Of a DNA stretch of 64,000 nt, positions 47,117-58,561 are shown one piece after another. The position numbers and the translations under genes are program-made. The notes beneath the pieces were generated by a model. That model did no database searches and had not been told where the DNA came from. It was given only the letters and a program-made list of their open reading frames with translations. This DNA comes from Congeria kusceri (lineage: Eukaryota; Mollusca; Bivalvia; Myida; Dreissenidae): NCBI GenBank assembly GCA_027627225.1, contig CM051040.1, positions 26,261,634 through 26,325,633 on the forward strand. Reading direction: 5' to 3'. The first letter of the stretch is position 1; every line of letters begins with the position of its first letter.

Positions 47117-48071
47117 CTGAAAATACATGAAAACAAAGCTAAAAGAATAACGTCAAAGTATAGAGCATAATATTGTATTATAGTGCCTGCTACGTGCAGG
47201 TCATAAGGAATTTGTTTACATTTACTGGTTACATTAATACATGATAATTATCTAATGCAGTGCAGTCAGAAATACAGGGGTAGTTGAGTATCGTATTACT
47301 TATACAGTCGTAATTTACGTTGTAGTTTGTTTGGGTGGAAATAGCTTTTATAATAACTCTTAACAGAACACAGTACTTTTTTTTTATCTTGTCCAATCTT
47401 AACTTGTACAATCAACTACCGTTTCAAGTAGGTAAACGTGTTTGTTTGTTTTTTTAATCTGAATTGATGTTGTTTTGTTATCGATGTATACAAATGGACA
47501 GACTATGTAGGCATATTTTATTTCAAATGCTCTTATTAGTCTTCTAATGATTTCTTCTCCGTCTGCCATGACTGTTTGTCTGTCTGTCTGTCTGTCCGTC
47601 TGTCCGTGTGTTCGTCCGCAAAAACTGAAATAACTCGAAATGTACATAAAATTATCACGATACTCGGTATACATATTAAAAGTGATGACAGTATTATGCA
47701 TTACCATTTATATCTGCATGAGTCAAATGTAAGGTCAGGTGACTTGTTACTAAAATATATAATATACTAAATAATGCAATAACTTGAAAGGTTAATACGA
47801 TATTGTCATAAAACTTGGTATAAACATGACTTGCATGGTTTGCACAACAATTTTTCACAAGAGATCAAACATCTGATGGTTGTTAAAAATCGAATCGTAA
47901 TACTGCTGTGAGAAATGGACCTTGGATTTTATTATAAAACATAATTTATTAACGGATAAAATGGCAATAAAAGATAATGCCCATTCTTTAATTGATATGG
48001 GTTTTTACCGACGCCTGTATTGCTTTCAATGCTGTCATTACTGTCAGTACACAACGGAAATGTAAACGTAC
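47117..48071. other. Intron of the minus-strand gene
   Basis: It is AT-rich, with a (TGTC)n microsatellite at about 47572-47606. The flanking borders (GTACGT and TTTTCAG on -) fit splicing. No other feature was seen. Confidence 0.5.
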
Positions 48072-51000
48072 CTCACAGTTATACCCTGTACTTCACCACT
48101 CTCTCTGTATGGCTGTGGACACGAAAGTTCTTTGCATTTTGATACAACATATGACCTCCATTCAGGATCAAAGAACGAGAAGAAGAAATCTGTTTCATCG
48201 CCATGAGTGTCCCTAACATGACCGATGGGTTTCGCTTTGTTGGTGAAATTTAGCCAAACAGGTTTGGCGGCTGCGAAGCACTGTTCCCTCATTAATAATA
48301 AAACAGATAGAATCGTTGTAAACAGCTCACTTCTGTAAATTGTAATCTTTTCTTTCACCGCCGGGTTTTCGTTTACTTTCAGGTGTAGTATTGTAAAGCC
48401 GTTGTCTATTGAGCAGGTATTTGATAAATACTGGCCCTCAACATTACCTCCCCAAGAAGGTACGGTCGGTAAAACTTTCTGTTTACTTTTGTTTGTATTG
48501 GCCGGCTGGAAACGCCTTTTTTTAGGTGTCCGATCCCATATTTCTTCAATTAAACTGATATCAAAATCAGTATTAGCCTTTCGTTTTCGTTTCGAAATTG
48601 TTTTGGGAGCTCTTGCACCAGGGTATTCAAGCTCTAGAATCCTTCCGTATACCAGTTTTCTGAGTTTTATTACAAATTTTGCCGGTCTGTTGTTTTTTTG
48701 TTTTTAAGCAGTCACGCTTGACTACTTTGAACCAAGATTCAACATATGAATTGGTGTTCCTGGAAGTGTCGTTCAACAAGATCCCTGATCATAATGGATA
48801 CAGGTACATGAACCTGTCAAGGAGGCATTTAACTGCATTTTTCATGAAAAAGTTGTTTGGGGGCAAATGTGCATCGTGGATATTGTCTGTGTCTATACTG
48901 TCGGCGATCGCTCGAAACATTTCATGAAATGGCGATGCTTCCCGTATGGTTTTGGAATTATCGTTATAGAACAGATCGTCCATATCATCTTCACGTGTAA
49001 CAGTTTCATCTATATCAGCATCAATTTCGTTCACGTTCTTCAGTCTTCTATCAATGTTTTGAATTGATACTTCAACTTCTTGCGTCATTTCTTTTGTAAG
49101 GAATATCTGACAGATGTCCTTGAACAATTCTTTTGCATCTTCAATTGATGACGCGTTTTGAAGGAGGCCAAATACTTTATGCACGAAAAAGCGTTGTTTC
49201 TTTGGCATTGATGGTTCATACTTTTTTAGTTGTCTTGTAAAATCTTTGAATATATGAGCAGAACACAAATGCAGCACCGTGAATTCTGATGGTTTGGTGT
49301 TCTTAGAAACAATCTTTTCACATGCTTGCAAGTAATTTTTCAGTTGCATACTGCTAAAGGTTTGAAGTACCCCGTGTACAAGCGTGTAACTAAAGTCCGT
49401 TTCTACTTGTTTAACTTCCAAATGTTTGCCACCCAATTTTGCTTCTCTTTGTACCGTTTTAAGAAAGTACTCAATTCTGGGAACACTATGTTGCGTGCTT
49501 ATCATGTCTGCTATTGACACTGGTGGTGATGAAGGATTTGGTCGCATGACTATTGAATAAATGTAGGGCCTTTTTTGACCGGGAATAGGCATTATAACAC
49601 CTCCAGTGGCGTCCAGATGTAAAGTTGTTGAATGTCCATTTTGCCTTAAGACATCAATTTGCTTGCTGGAATAAAGAATGACAAAAAAGGTACCAATCCT
49701 ATTTTTCTTATGTACGGGTCATTTTCATTATCATATGCTTCTTTCAGCAATTGCAATTCTGCTAATATATTGTCGTGCAAATTTTCCTTTTTTATCTGCT
49801 CTGATACAATTTTCCGAAGCACATTCGGGTTGGGGACAGAGGTATAGTTGCCCTTGTCTAATTGCTCAGTATTGCTGCTTACTAAATTGTCATAAAATTT
49901 ATTCAAAGATCCTGTTTGTTTTATTTCGTCATCTATTTCTACACGTTTCATCCCCGTTATGTTTCGTCTATTGACTTCAGTCTTGTTGTGAATAATTGTA
50001 CCTGTAACTTTGCATGAAACTGCTATATCATTGGTGTCATCTGTGGGTTCATTTTCAAATTGAAAACTGATATTTGGCTGTACAAAGTGTTCCTGTACAC
50101 ACTGCTGTTGCCGTTATGAATGGTGCTGACGTTTTCCTACTACCTTTCTTTTTTACATTATGTGTTTTAAATGATAGAACACAGCCTTTTTCAATTTCAT
50201 TGACCTTCGAAAATAGGTCTGTCCATGGTCCCTTAAGTCTTCTTGCTGTTTTGCCGCGACCACCATATACTTTTGTTTCAGGTTTAATTGTTAACCATTC
50301 ATTACTGGAAATGTTCAGCTGCACTCGGTCATGGTCACAGTTTTCGAGTGTTTTCTGTACCTGTGTTTGTGCGCCTTCTGGTACCATTTTCGTCTCTATT
50401 TCATTATCATGGACGATTGTTTCATTTTTATCCATTCCTTTTTCTGCATTTTCATTACTCAAACCGTTAGTGCTGTTAAGTTGGCTCTTTTGGTTATGCT
50501 TTCTTTTATGTTTATGTTTATGTTTCTTTTTCGTTGCTACTTTATCGCTTGTATTTTCACTCAAAGTATCTGCCCAAACCGTGTATTTGCTCTTCATTTC
50601 CTGTCACATGAACATTTGCCTGAGAGTACGTTTGTTCTATGTGTACCGTTTCTATTGATCTATTGTCAGTACATGTCCGGCTTTTCTCTAAACGATCACT
50701 GTCGTAACTGTTCCCTTGACTTTCTAGAATGGGTGATTTACCGTGTTTGTTTTTTTTATCTTTCTTTTTCTTTTTCTTTCGTCTTCCTCTGTTTGATATT
50801 ACATTCATGTCATTGGAATCGTGTTCCGCTGGTGCTAAATGTTTTGTTTGTATATTCGTTTTCCTTTTGTTTCTTTTTCCGATGTAAGATTCATTCATAG
50901 TTGAGTCTACTTGATTAATGTGATCAATGTTTATCTCATTTACGTATCTTTGTTCAGTATAACATGGGTCTTGTTTGTTTGTTTTCGTTAGTTTCTCTTC

Positions 51001-51828
51001 ATTATCTTCTAGATATCGATATTCACTCACACACTGGTATTTCTTTTTTTTGTTGCGCCTTTTCTTTTTCCGTTTTGATTTTAATTCATGTTTGATTTCC
51101 CCGGCTGAAGTGTCACTAAGACTGCTTTCGACATTGTTCATTTCCATTTCACTATGCATAGTAAATACATTGGCATTCGTATCCGTTAGTTTCTTGTTTA
51201 TTTGATCTTCGGTTTCGTTATTTATGATATCCGTTTTCTCATATTCTCGAACATATAAGCCTTGTGAAGTGAATGGTACAGCTTTCACTGGATTTAAATT
51301 TTTAACTGTCGGTGCTGCGTATTCATTAACCAAAGCATTGCTTTGCTCAGAAAAAGCATCAGTTATTTTACAGGACAATTCCGTTGATTGGTCTTCACCT
51401 ATATTCGATAAGTGACCTCGATCAATTCTATATGTCTGTTCATTTGTTTGATCAATTTGCATTGTTTTGTCTTTTTCTTCAGTTTCAGACAATTTACAAT
51501 ATTTCGTGGGCTTCTCGTCACTTGTCTTTCCTCTGCATCGACCTGCATTTTTGTCCAGTCGTGCCTTTAGTCTTAATATAGTACGCTCTAATAATGTCTC
51601 TTTATTTGCAATGTTTGCATTTCTTAAACTTTCATCTCGTAACTCTGCTGCCACAGAGTCATTATTGGTTTGCGTTAGTGAGTTCTTCTTCAGTGTAGTT
51701 TTTCTTTTCAATTCTACCAAAGATTTCAGTAGTTGATATTCGCCAGTATTTTGCTTCTGACGGAAACGCGGCTTCTCTTTTTGTTTCTTCTGACGGAAAC
51801 GCGGCTTCTGTTTTCGTTTCTTCATAAC
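48072..51828 (-). pseudogene. Main exon of the transposase-peptidase gene
   Basis: The acceptor TTTTCTTACAG ends at 51829 (- strand); the first ATG is at 51825-51823 (MKKRKQKPRFRQKKQKEKPR). Frame changes lie near 50580, 50060, 49680 and 48640, and an in-frame TGA at about 48790. Putative catalytic codons are Asp at 49613-49611, Asp at 49397-49395, Glu at 48740-48738 and Cys at 48415-48413. Lys-rich blocks (for example RKKKKKKDKKNKHGK, KKKHKHKHKRKHNQK) look like nuclear-localisation or nucleic-acid-binding stretches. The donor GAG|GTACGT ends it at 48072. Confidence 0.6.
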
Positions 51829-52090
51829 CTGTAAGAAAACTTGCATTGTATTTGCATATACACAGTGAAGATTATGACGCAAAAATCGTCAAACTGTATA
51901 CAGCGTACGCGTTAGCTGTATACGGTGACTATAAACGCTGTTTTCAGCATACACCGAATACAGCTCATCAGACGTTGGTATACGCAGAGACGCTGTATTT
52001 TGCTTATAATACGGTCAAACAGAGTTTCGTTGCAATGCAAGTCATTTTGACCTTTGAGTCAATAGACAACTATCAACGGTAATTAATACC
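51829..52090 (-). promoter_or_regulatory. 5' flank or first intron of the minus-strand gene, GTATAC-rich
   Basis: Several CTGTATAC or GTATAC motifs (near 51894, 51922 and 51979) and loosely matching GCTGTATT phrases lie just upstream of the acceptor at 51829. They could be subterminal repeats of a transposon carrying the gene, or a short decayed tandem repeat. No TATA box or initiator was established. Confidence 0.25.
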
Positions 52091-53634
52091 CCCCCCCACA
52101 CACCGCTTTTATATAAATATATAATAAAGCTCTGGGACCTGTTCGCAGATTTGCAAAATGACAATTTTGAAAATGTTTGTCATAGATTGCAAAAACAAAC
52201 AAACAAACAAACAAACAACGCAAGTAAACAAATATGTTAACTAGCGACATTGTATTCGTGATTTATAAATATCTTTTCTTTTTGGGATAATCATCATTCG
52301 AAATGGATATCATTATGACGCGATTGTAATTATTTTCATCTGTATTTTCACAATTACGTATATCACGAGCATAGCGGCAAAATACGCAATAAACTTATAA
52401 AGCCTGTATGACGTTATTGTAGCGCGTTAGAGTTTGCCATCAAAGGACCCAGGCTCGAATCCCAGTGAAAGAAAAAAAAAATTCAACTATTTGTATTCTA
52501 TAATTCAACATAATTGCAAATAGTGTAATTTTCGTAGCAAATAATGACATTGTTAAACTAGAAATGTGTTCATAGGACACAGATGACCAACGCTAAATGT
52601 CACCAACACAGATATGGCGTGCGAACGAAAATGAATGACCTGCATAAGAGATAGAATGTGTTAGAAATGTATTAATATTAGTACAAAAAAGTATTTACAC
52701 ATATTTTACAAATGACCTTGACACCTGGACCTTGAATAATTAATATCAGACAAGTGTGCGACACACTACAGGACCGTTATCAATAGTGCTAATGTTCATA
52801 GCGGTACTTTATGAACATTCCATCATGCGTGTTACGAAATCAATAAATAATTAATTTTCAAAAGACAATCTATTATTTATTATTATGTCTTATTAGAGGT
52901 AGATTGTCCCTTTAACCACCAGACTTGCATAAAAAAAGACAACCATTATTTATCAAGTAGACACTAAAACGACTGTGCCATTAATTTCCCATGCACAAAA
53001 TATTTAAGGCTTAACTAACAAAGATCACGTTCGACCTCAATTTTCTTGAGATAATTTATTCCGCGGGAAACTTGAACGCCAATAGAATTGGCCAATTTTT
53101 CTTAATTTAAGGAATGCAAACTAACAGCAGCGATTTAATGAAAAAAAAAATTTGTTTCTAGACATGAGTCCGTAGGACACTGATACCCTCAAAATTTATT
53201 TTTGTCTCAAACCTCCTCTTATGTAAAAAAAATCCGGACCAAAATATGGACGTGCACAAGTACACTCAATGGTTACATTCATTCGAGTACGTTATGCTTC
53301 TTTATTGACCGCAGGAGATAAGGTTAGCAAAATTTCGTATTCGTGAATAAATAATTAGTCATCTAATTGGTTCCTTGTCCAATTGTGCAGGGAAATTCAA
53401 CCAATCAAACGACGCGTTTTCAAAACAGTTACAATGCAGGTGGTGTTCGCTTCGTTATATTTACCGTTGTCAGTTCGATTTTTTCATATGTACCGTTATC
53501 CGATCAAATTATCGTGGCTTTACAGACTTCATCCGAGGAGCATTTAAAAGAGAATTGTTATTTCATTGGTCAGTTGTTTGCTCATCAATATTTATTAAAA
53601 CGACATTTTGTCAGCCAGTTCCCCCACGGTATAT
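52091..53634. other. Non-coding stretch with small repeats
   Basis: It holds a C homopolymer (52088-52096), an (AAAC)n run at about 52196-52217, a tRNA-like head (52415-52480), and decayed dispersed-repeat copies at about 52565-52660 and 53155-53240. The open frame at 53367-53693 has no family motif and runs into the foldback, so I do not call it. Confidence 0.45.
52415..52480 (+). other. tRNA-like sequence (SINE-type head), not a functional tRNA
   Basis: TTGTAGCGCGTTAGAGTTTG resembles an A-box and GGCTCGAATCCCA a B-box, followed by AGTGAAAGAAAAAAAAAA. It resembles the head at 5612-5700. The arms do not close, so no tRNA is called. Confidence 0.45.
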
Positions 53635-53783
53635 TATATAAATATCATAGGCAGTTGAGGGGTATAGTAAATATTGCACCCCGAGGAGAGTAATGTCAAC
53701 CGAGGCCGCAGGCCGAGGTTGACATTACTCTTCGAGGGGGGCAATATTTACTATACCCCTCAACTGCCGATGATATTTATTTT
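53635..53783. mobile_element. Foldback hairpin, about 73-nt arms
   Basis: The left arm TATAAATATCATAGGCAGTT continues GAGGGGTATAGTAAATATTG and is matched by the inverse right arm with about six differences. The centre is CGAGGCCGCAGGCCGAGG. It is unrelated in sequence to the 45.7-kb hairpin but has the same architecture with a GC-rich loop. Confidence 0.9.
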
Positions 53784-54509
53784 ATTATACCGAACAAATT
53801 AAGTGTTTTTCAAAGAACAAGCCATTCATAGTCAACAAACAGTTTATTTAGTCTGGTTAAGACTGGAAAATACCGGAAAATACACAAGCGCGTATAGATA
53901 ACGATTTTCAATACGTTTGAATAAGCGTCTACTGATAGACAGTGTGAGCAGTATTTTCGGAAAACTAGTGTTACTATTTTTAGCTCCACGCGCGAGGTAT
54001 ATTAAAAATTATAACCCGATCGGGATATATTACGTTCCAACGTCATGGCATATCAAAATTATGCAGGGATGGGTATATGGAAAATTAACATGGGAAAGTC
54101 ACGTGAGGTATAATAAAATGCAGTGATACCGCTAGGTTCCGTCGATGATGCTGGTTAATACGTTTGTGAAACTATTCACTCTAGCAGCAATACTTTTTGA
54201 GTAACGCGCTACACAAGATAAAAATGTTTTTTTTTGCTAAAAAGAGCTTTAAATATGGAGCTGTATAGTACTGGTATCAACCCAACTTCGATGTTCAACA
54301 CCAAAGTGTGTTCGCTTCTTGGTCAACCCCAAAGTGCGTTGCAGTGGTGCTTATAAATGGTGAAATGGAACGCTTTTTGGTAGTGCCAAGTACATCCTCA
54401 TTTCGACAGATCCATCATCATCATCATCATCATCATCATAATCATCATTATCATCAAATTCATCATCAACATCATCATCAGAATCATCATCATCGCATCA
54501 TCATCACCC

Positions 54510-54540
<31 letters not shown>

Positions 54541-55695
54541 GATCAACATCAACATCATCATTGCAGTTATTATATTATACTTTTTTAATGTATGATGAAT
54601 ACTTTCAGTTCGCCTTGTCTATGCGGCAAAATATGCACACTTGGACCGCATAAACGACCTATCTATGCGTTGCGTGTCGCCGCATTGACGAAACCGCCTG
54701 TCTATGCGTTCACAATCACATATAGACGAAACTGGCAACATCTATGCGGAGACACGCATATGCGGCGTCACAGAGCGGAGTAACCTAACAATATATGCTT
54801 GTCAACACTATACTGCAAACAATGTTCATGTCATTAATTACTGTTAGTTAGAGATCTCGCGCGGAAACGAAGTATGGGAAGGGCAGAAGGACGAACGAAC
54901 ATCGAGTAGAAAGAAAAATATTTTCGGGGAAATACGTTTCACACCTCCGCAATTCCATAAAAAATAAAATTTAGACGGACGGACATAGCAGCGACTATAA
55001 TTTTGCCCTCCCTTTTGGTTCTCTTAGAAAATGGTTTTCTTAGACTGTCTTGTCTCAATGTATGTATATACATATAAAAAAAAAACAGACAGCATTGTAA
55101 TTTTTCTGTGCTTACCGCCTTTGAACGCTCATATTAACTTTATACCGCTTTAAAATATTGGAAAGCATGAAATAAAACAGGAATAATTATCTCAGTGTAT
55201 CATAACAATACTTTTTACCCTCCGAAATTTTACATTTTGAGGTCTATCGATTGTTCAATTGAAAAATGTCACTGTTTAAACAAAACTATTGTATATGTGT
55301 CTGTCACATATAATACTATATATATATATATTATATTGCTATACTTTGGCCTTCACACGTACGCTACTAGTGGAGTTCAAAAAGAAAAAAAAACACGCTG
55401 CAACCAAGTACCTTAGTTTATACCGGAACATCCAATAGTGATGACGAAGGTTCATTATGTTCACGCACCCTGCATTTCTGTAGAACCACGACGTCCGCCT
55501 AGTCTGTTCTGTTCGCATGTGGTGTCGCCGATATTTCTGGGACATCCTTGGAAAATCGATTTAGAAAACTGTTCAACCATAATACAGCACATGTGTGTAT
55601 GTTACAGCTCTTCGTAAAATTTAAAAGCATCCAAAATGTCGCTACATAGTATAAACCAAAATGGGGAAACCCAAAATAAAAATGAGCACTGTAGT
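53784..55695. other. Non-coding stretch with microsatellite and decayed repeats
   Basis: 54270-54400 is a copy of the GTTCAACACCAAAGTG repeat that recurs at 55696-55830. 54410-54560 is an (ATC)n microsatellite. 54600-54780 has about six CTATGCG/ATGCGGC phrases on both strands. A (TA)n run lies at 55318-55332. No gene was recognised. Confidence 0.5.
54410..54560. repeat. (ATC)n microsatellite
   Basis: A near-pure CAT/ATC triplet run. The His-rich and Ile-rich frames are artefacts. Confidence 0.95.
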
Positions 55696-57229
55696 ACCGC
55701 ACTTTGGTGTCAACCCAACTTAGGAGTTCAACACCAACGTGTGTTCGCTTGTGGTCAATACCAAAGTGCATTGCAGTGGTACATATAAATAGGAAACGGA
55801 ACGCACTTTGGTAGTTTATAGTACATCCCCGTTCATCGTCAACACCATCATCATCATAATTATCATCTTCTTAATAAGCATCATTCTTCTCCTCCTCCTC
55901 ACAATCAGTCTTCCACATGCATTCGCCATTACCGGACTTTGATCCATAATATTTTCACCATTATATCTGCTTATTGTGTTCTTACTGTGAAACATAAGAC
56001 GTGCTCTCATAAGGTATATATGGCGCGTTTTGATGATGATAATGTTGATCGCAACCCCCAACATGGCCGTTTTAGGAGAAACCGGTAGATATCCTTTATC
56101 GGTTTTATGTAAGGAAAGGTCTTTGAAATATTACTTAAAATTGATGACTCATCAATCCTCTATTATGTATAGTACGTTTACTACCCAACGAAATTTAAAT
56201 ACATATTGCTGTTTTAAAGCATGTATCTTACTTTGATAATCTTGGACATGGTGACGTATTTGATAATCTGAAGGTAAATATCACTTATCTTGCTATTCTT
56301 AAACAACGTATTCGTGACCAGTTCCATCAAACATGGTTAGAGACTATCTCTAATATGCCAAAATTATTTTATTATTGCAAATTTAAAAATGAATTTAAAT
56401 ACGAAAATTATTTAGACTATGTATCACATGATAAATATAAAATATCACTTACAAGATTACGTTTGAGCTCACATAATTTAAATATTGAAACTGGCAGGTA
56501 TTCAAATATCGAAAGAAATAATACAACTTGTAAATTATGTTCAACAAAAACTGTTGAATCTGAATACCATTTTTTATTATGTTGTAATGTGTTTACCAAT
56601 ATAAGAAAAAAACACCTTGGCAATACTTCATGGCCTTCTATAAATATGTTTATTAATATAATGTCATCTAAGTCGAAAAGAAAAATCAGACATATTGCTA
56701 AATATTGTTATAATGCCATGCTTTTACGTAATGAATTACTTTCTCGTTGATGTACGAACTCTATTTGGATTTGTTTATGTAGTGTGTGTATTGTAGTGCA
56801 TAGTATTTATTATATATGTACTAATGTGTCTTGGCATTAATGTTGATATAGTTTGTAAATGGCCCAAGGCAATGCTTTTGCCGTTTTTGCCAATAAACGA
56901 AACGAAACGATTATAATGTTGATGATGGTTATGATGATTATGATGACGACAACGATACTGATAATAGTGCTGATAGTGGGGGTGATGATGTTGAAGATGT
57001 TTATGTTGCTGCTGATGATGATGATGATTAATATGATGAGTGCTGCTGATGATGATGATTAATATGATGAGTAGGAGGCGGAGGATTAGGATAATAATGA
57101 GGAAGAAAAGGCAGAGGAGGATGAAGATAATGCACCAATGCAACCCACTTTTATGTTATGATCGCTATCACCAAACATCGAACGCACTACATGTATGATA
57201 CCAAAGCCAGGTTAACACCAAAGTGCGGT
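55696..57229. mobile_element. Possible 1.53-kb composite bounded by ~26-bp inverse ends
   Basis: ACCGCACTTTGGTGTCAACC then CAACTT at the left is matched in inverse at the right (AAGCCAGGTTAACACCAAAG then TGCGGT) with about four differences. Inside are a short CAT microsatellite, a LINE 3' fragment (56049-56890) and a (GAT)n-rich patch (56920-57120). The left end alone is also present near 54270, so it could be two solo repeats in inverse order rather than one element. Confidence 0.4.
56049..56890 (+). mobile_element. LINE 3' fragment, 5'-truncated
   Basis: The first piece reads TPNMAVLGETGRYPLSVLCK. After frame changes, 56355-56750 reads RLRLSSHNLNIETGRYSNIE and a knuckle TTCKLCS...ESEYHFLLCC, closely paralleling the end of the 37-42 kb LINE (RLRLSSHRLNIETGRW). 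The tail is AATAAACGAAACGAAACG at about 56883. It belongs to the same clade but a different family because the tail differs. Confidence 0.8.
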
Positions 57230-58561
57230 GCAACAGAGAAATAGATGGACACATGACTTGATCAAATTATATATTAACTGTTAAGTATAATAACTAGACT
57301 CATGCTTCAAGCTAGAACATGTTCAACAATTGGTAAAATTGCCAATACTATTAAGGCAGGCCTGGCTGTCAGAAAACAGTGCGTTTCTGTACTATTTGTA
57401 TTTGTTTCATAAATAGGAAACCACTGGATTCTTAACCAGTTTCATTCTAAAATAAAATTAAAAATAATAACATTTATTCATTGCTTATTTTGTAGAAAAT
57501 TTTATTCTTTAGCGACAATATGTATTTATTTAAATAAAATTATAACAAACAACGGTACACATCGCATGATCATAGTTCTAGTGCACTAACAGAATTGCTT
57601 AAAATACACTTAAAAGTAAATTTCAGAGGATGCTTATCATTTAAATAAATGATTATTAAGTGTTGTAATATTTCACTGTTTTACATGCCACAAATTGATA
57701 CCTAGAAAAAAAATACATACAAGCGATTTATTAAATAGACAATTATGGCAAAAATATATAATTCTTCCTATTTTTAAGAAACAACAACACTCACCACAGA
57801 TAGCCATTCAGTAGAAAAAAAGTCGCGATGGTGAAAACTAGACGAATCTAGATAAGAAAACAATTTGACACTGGTAATAAATATTTCGGGTGCGGGTTAT
57901 ATATATAGTAATATTAACTGGCGCACAAAGGGCGTTCCCAATTACGTGACCAACATTAGCCATTCAGAGCTACAGGAAAAGCAATTAAATTTTTCATTAA
58001 CCAATAGCTTTTCAGTGCCTTATCAAAATCTCCGATCTACGTGCCATGTGAAACTAAAGACGGATTAACAATCTCTTTGATCTTGTGTAATCATACTATG
58101 CATTTTCAATTTTTATTATGATTCAAACAATACAGTTTCGTGTGGATTATAAGGAAAATTAAATGTTAAATACACATGTACAAATAAAATGCTGTGGTTG
58201 CCGGTCGTTGATGATGGTAAATAGCATCGACGGCAAACGGAGGAACTGCGGTCGCACATGCATACTGTTTTGATGGACAGCCAGACTGTATATTTAATCC
58301 TGGCTCGATACACGTTTCATATTGAAAAAGAAATGCCGAGCTGAGTACTTGATGCTGTCTGGATATTCGCTATGGTGTATTTGCCAACCATGTATACATA
58401 TATAGCTACATATTTTTTACATCTTGAATAGTTTTGTGAACATTACACGCCAAGCTTGGTTTTCGTCACACACTAGATATTCGATTTATGTCGAAACCCT
58501 GTAACACCGAACTGGGTATTGGAAGGTAGCTGCATATTCGCAAACATATTTTTAAATAATA
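57230..58561. other. Non-coding AT-rich stretch
   Basis: No gene was recognised. GCCGGTCGTTGATGATGG and AGCATCGACGGC (about 58200-58240) form a short inverse pair. Open frames at 57865-58068 (+) and 58116-58313 (-) lack family motifs. Confidence 0.45.

Larger units (their letters stand above)
42597..51828 (-). pseudogene. Spliced gene joining a DDE-transposase-like core and a papain/USP-like peptidase
   Basis: On the - strand the recognised exons are 51828-48072, 47116-47027 and 42844-42597, with GT-AG borders and matching phases. The order is: a Lys/Arg-rich disordered N-terminus of about 600 residues; a region with VCTGTLCTAKY; a DDE-like core with LHLDATGG (first Asp), VETDFSY (second Asp) and VESWFKVVK (Glu); then SNTCSIDN (Cys box), and in the last exon NHFCSIVL (His box) and WYDGL (Asp). 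The latter three resemble the Cys, His and Asp boxes of USP or ULP peptidases. The frame is broken at least five times and by a TGA at about 48790, so this copy is probably dead unless the breaks are errors. Fusion of a MULE-like transposase with a cysteine peptidase has precedent in plant Kaonashi elements. Family assignment is inference from motifs. Confidence 0.55.

Noticed and set aside
50074..50900. Overlapping + strand ORFs of 189-194 codons
   Set aside because: They are antisense shadows of the lysine-rich minus-strand coding region (Lys codons read as Phe/Leu).
53367..53693. A 108-codon + ORF before the foldback
   Set aside because: No recognisable motif, and it ends inside the hairpin element; a second overlapping frame is equally open.
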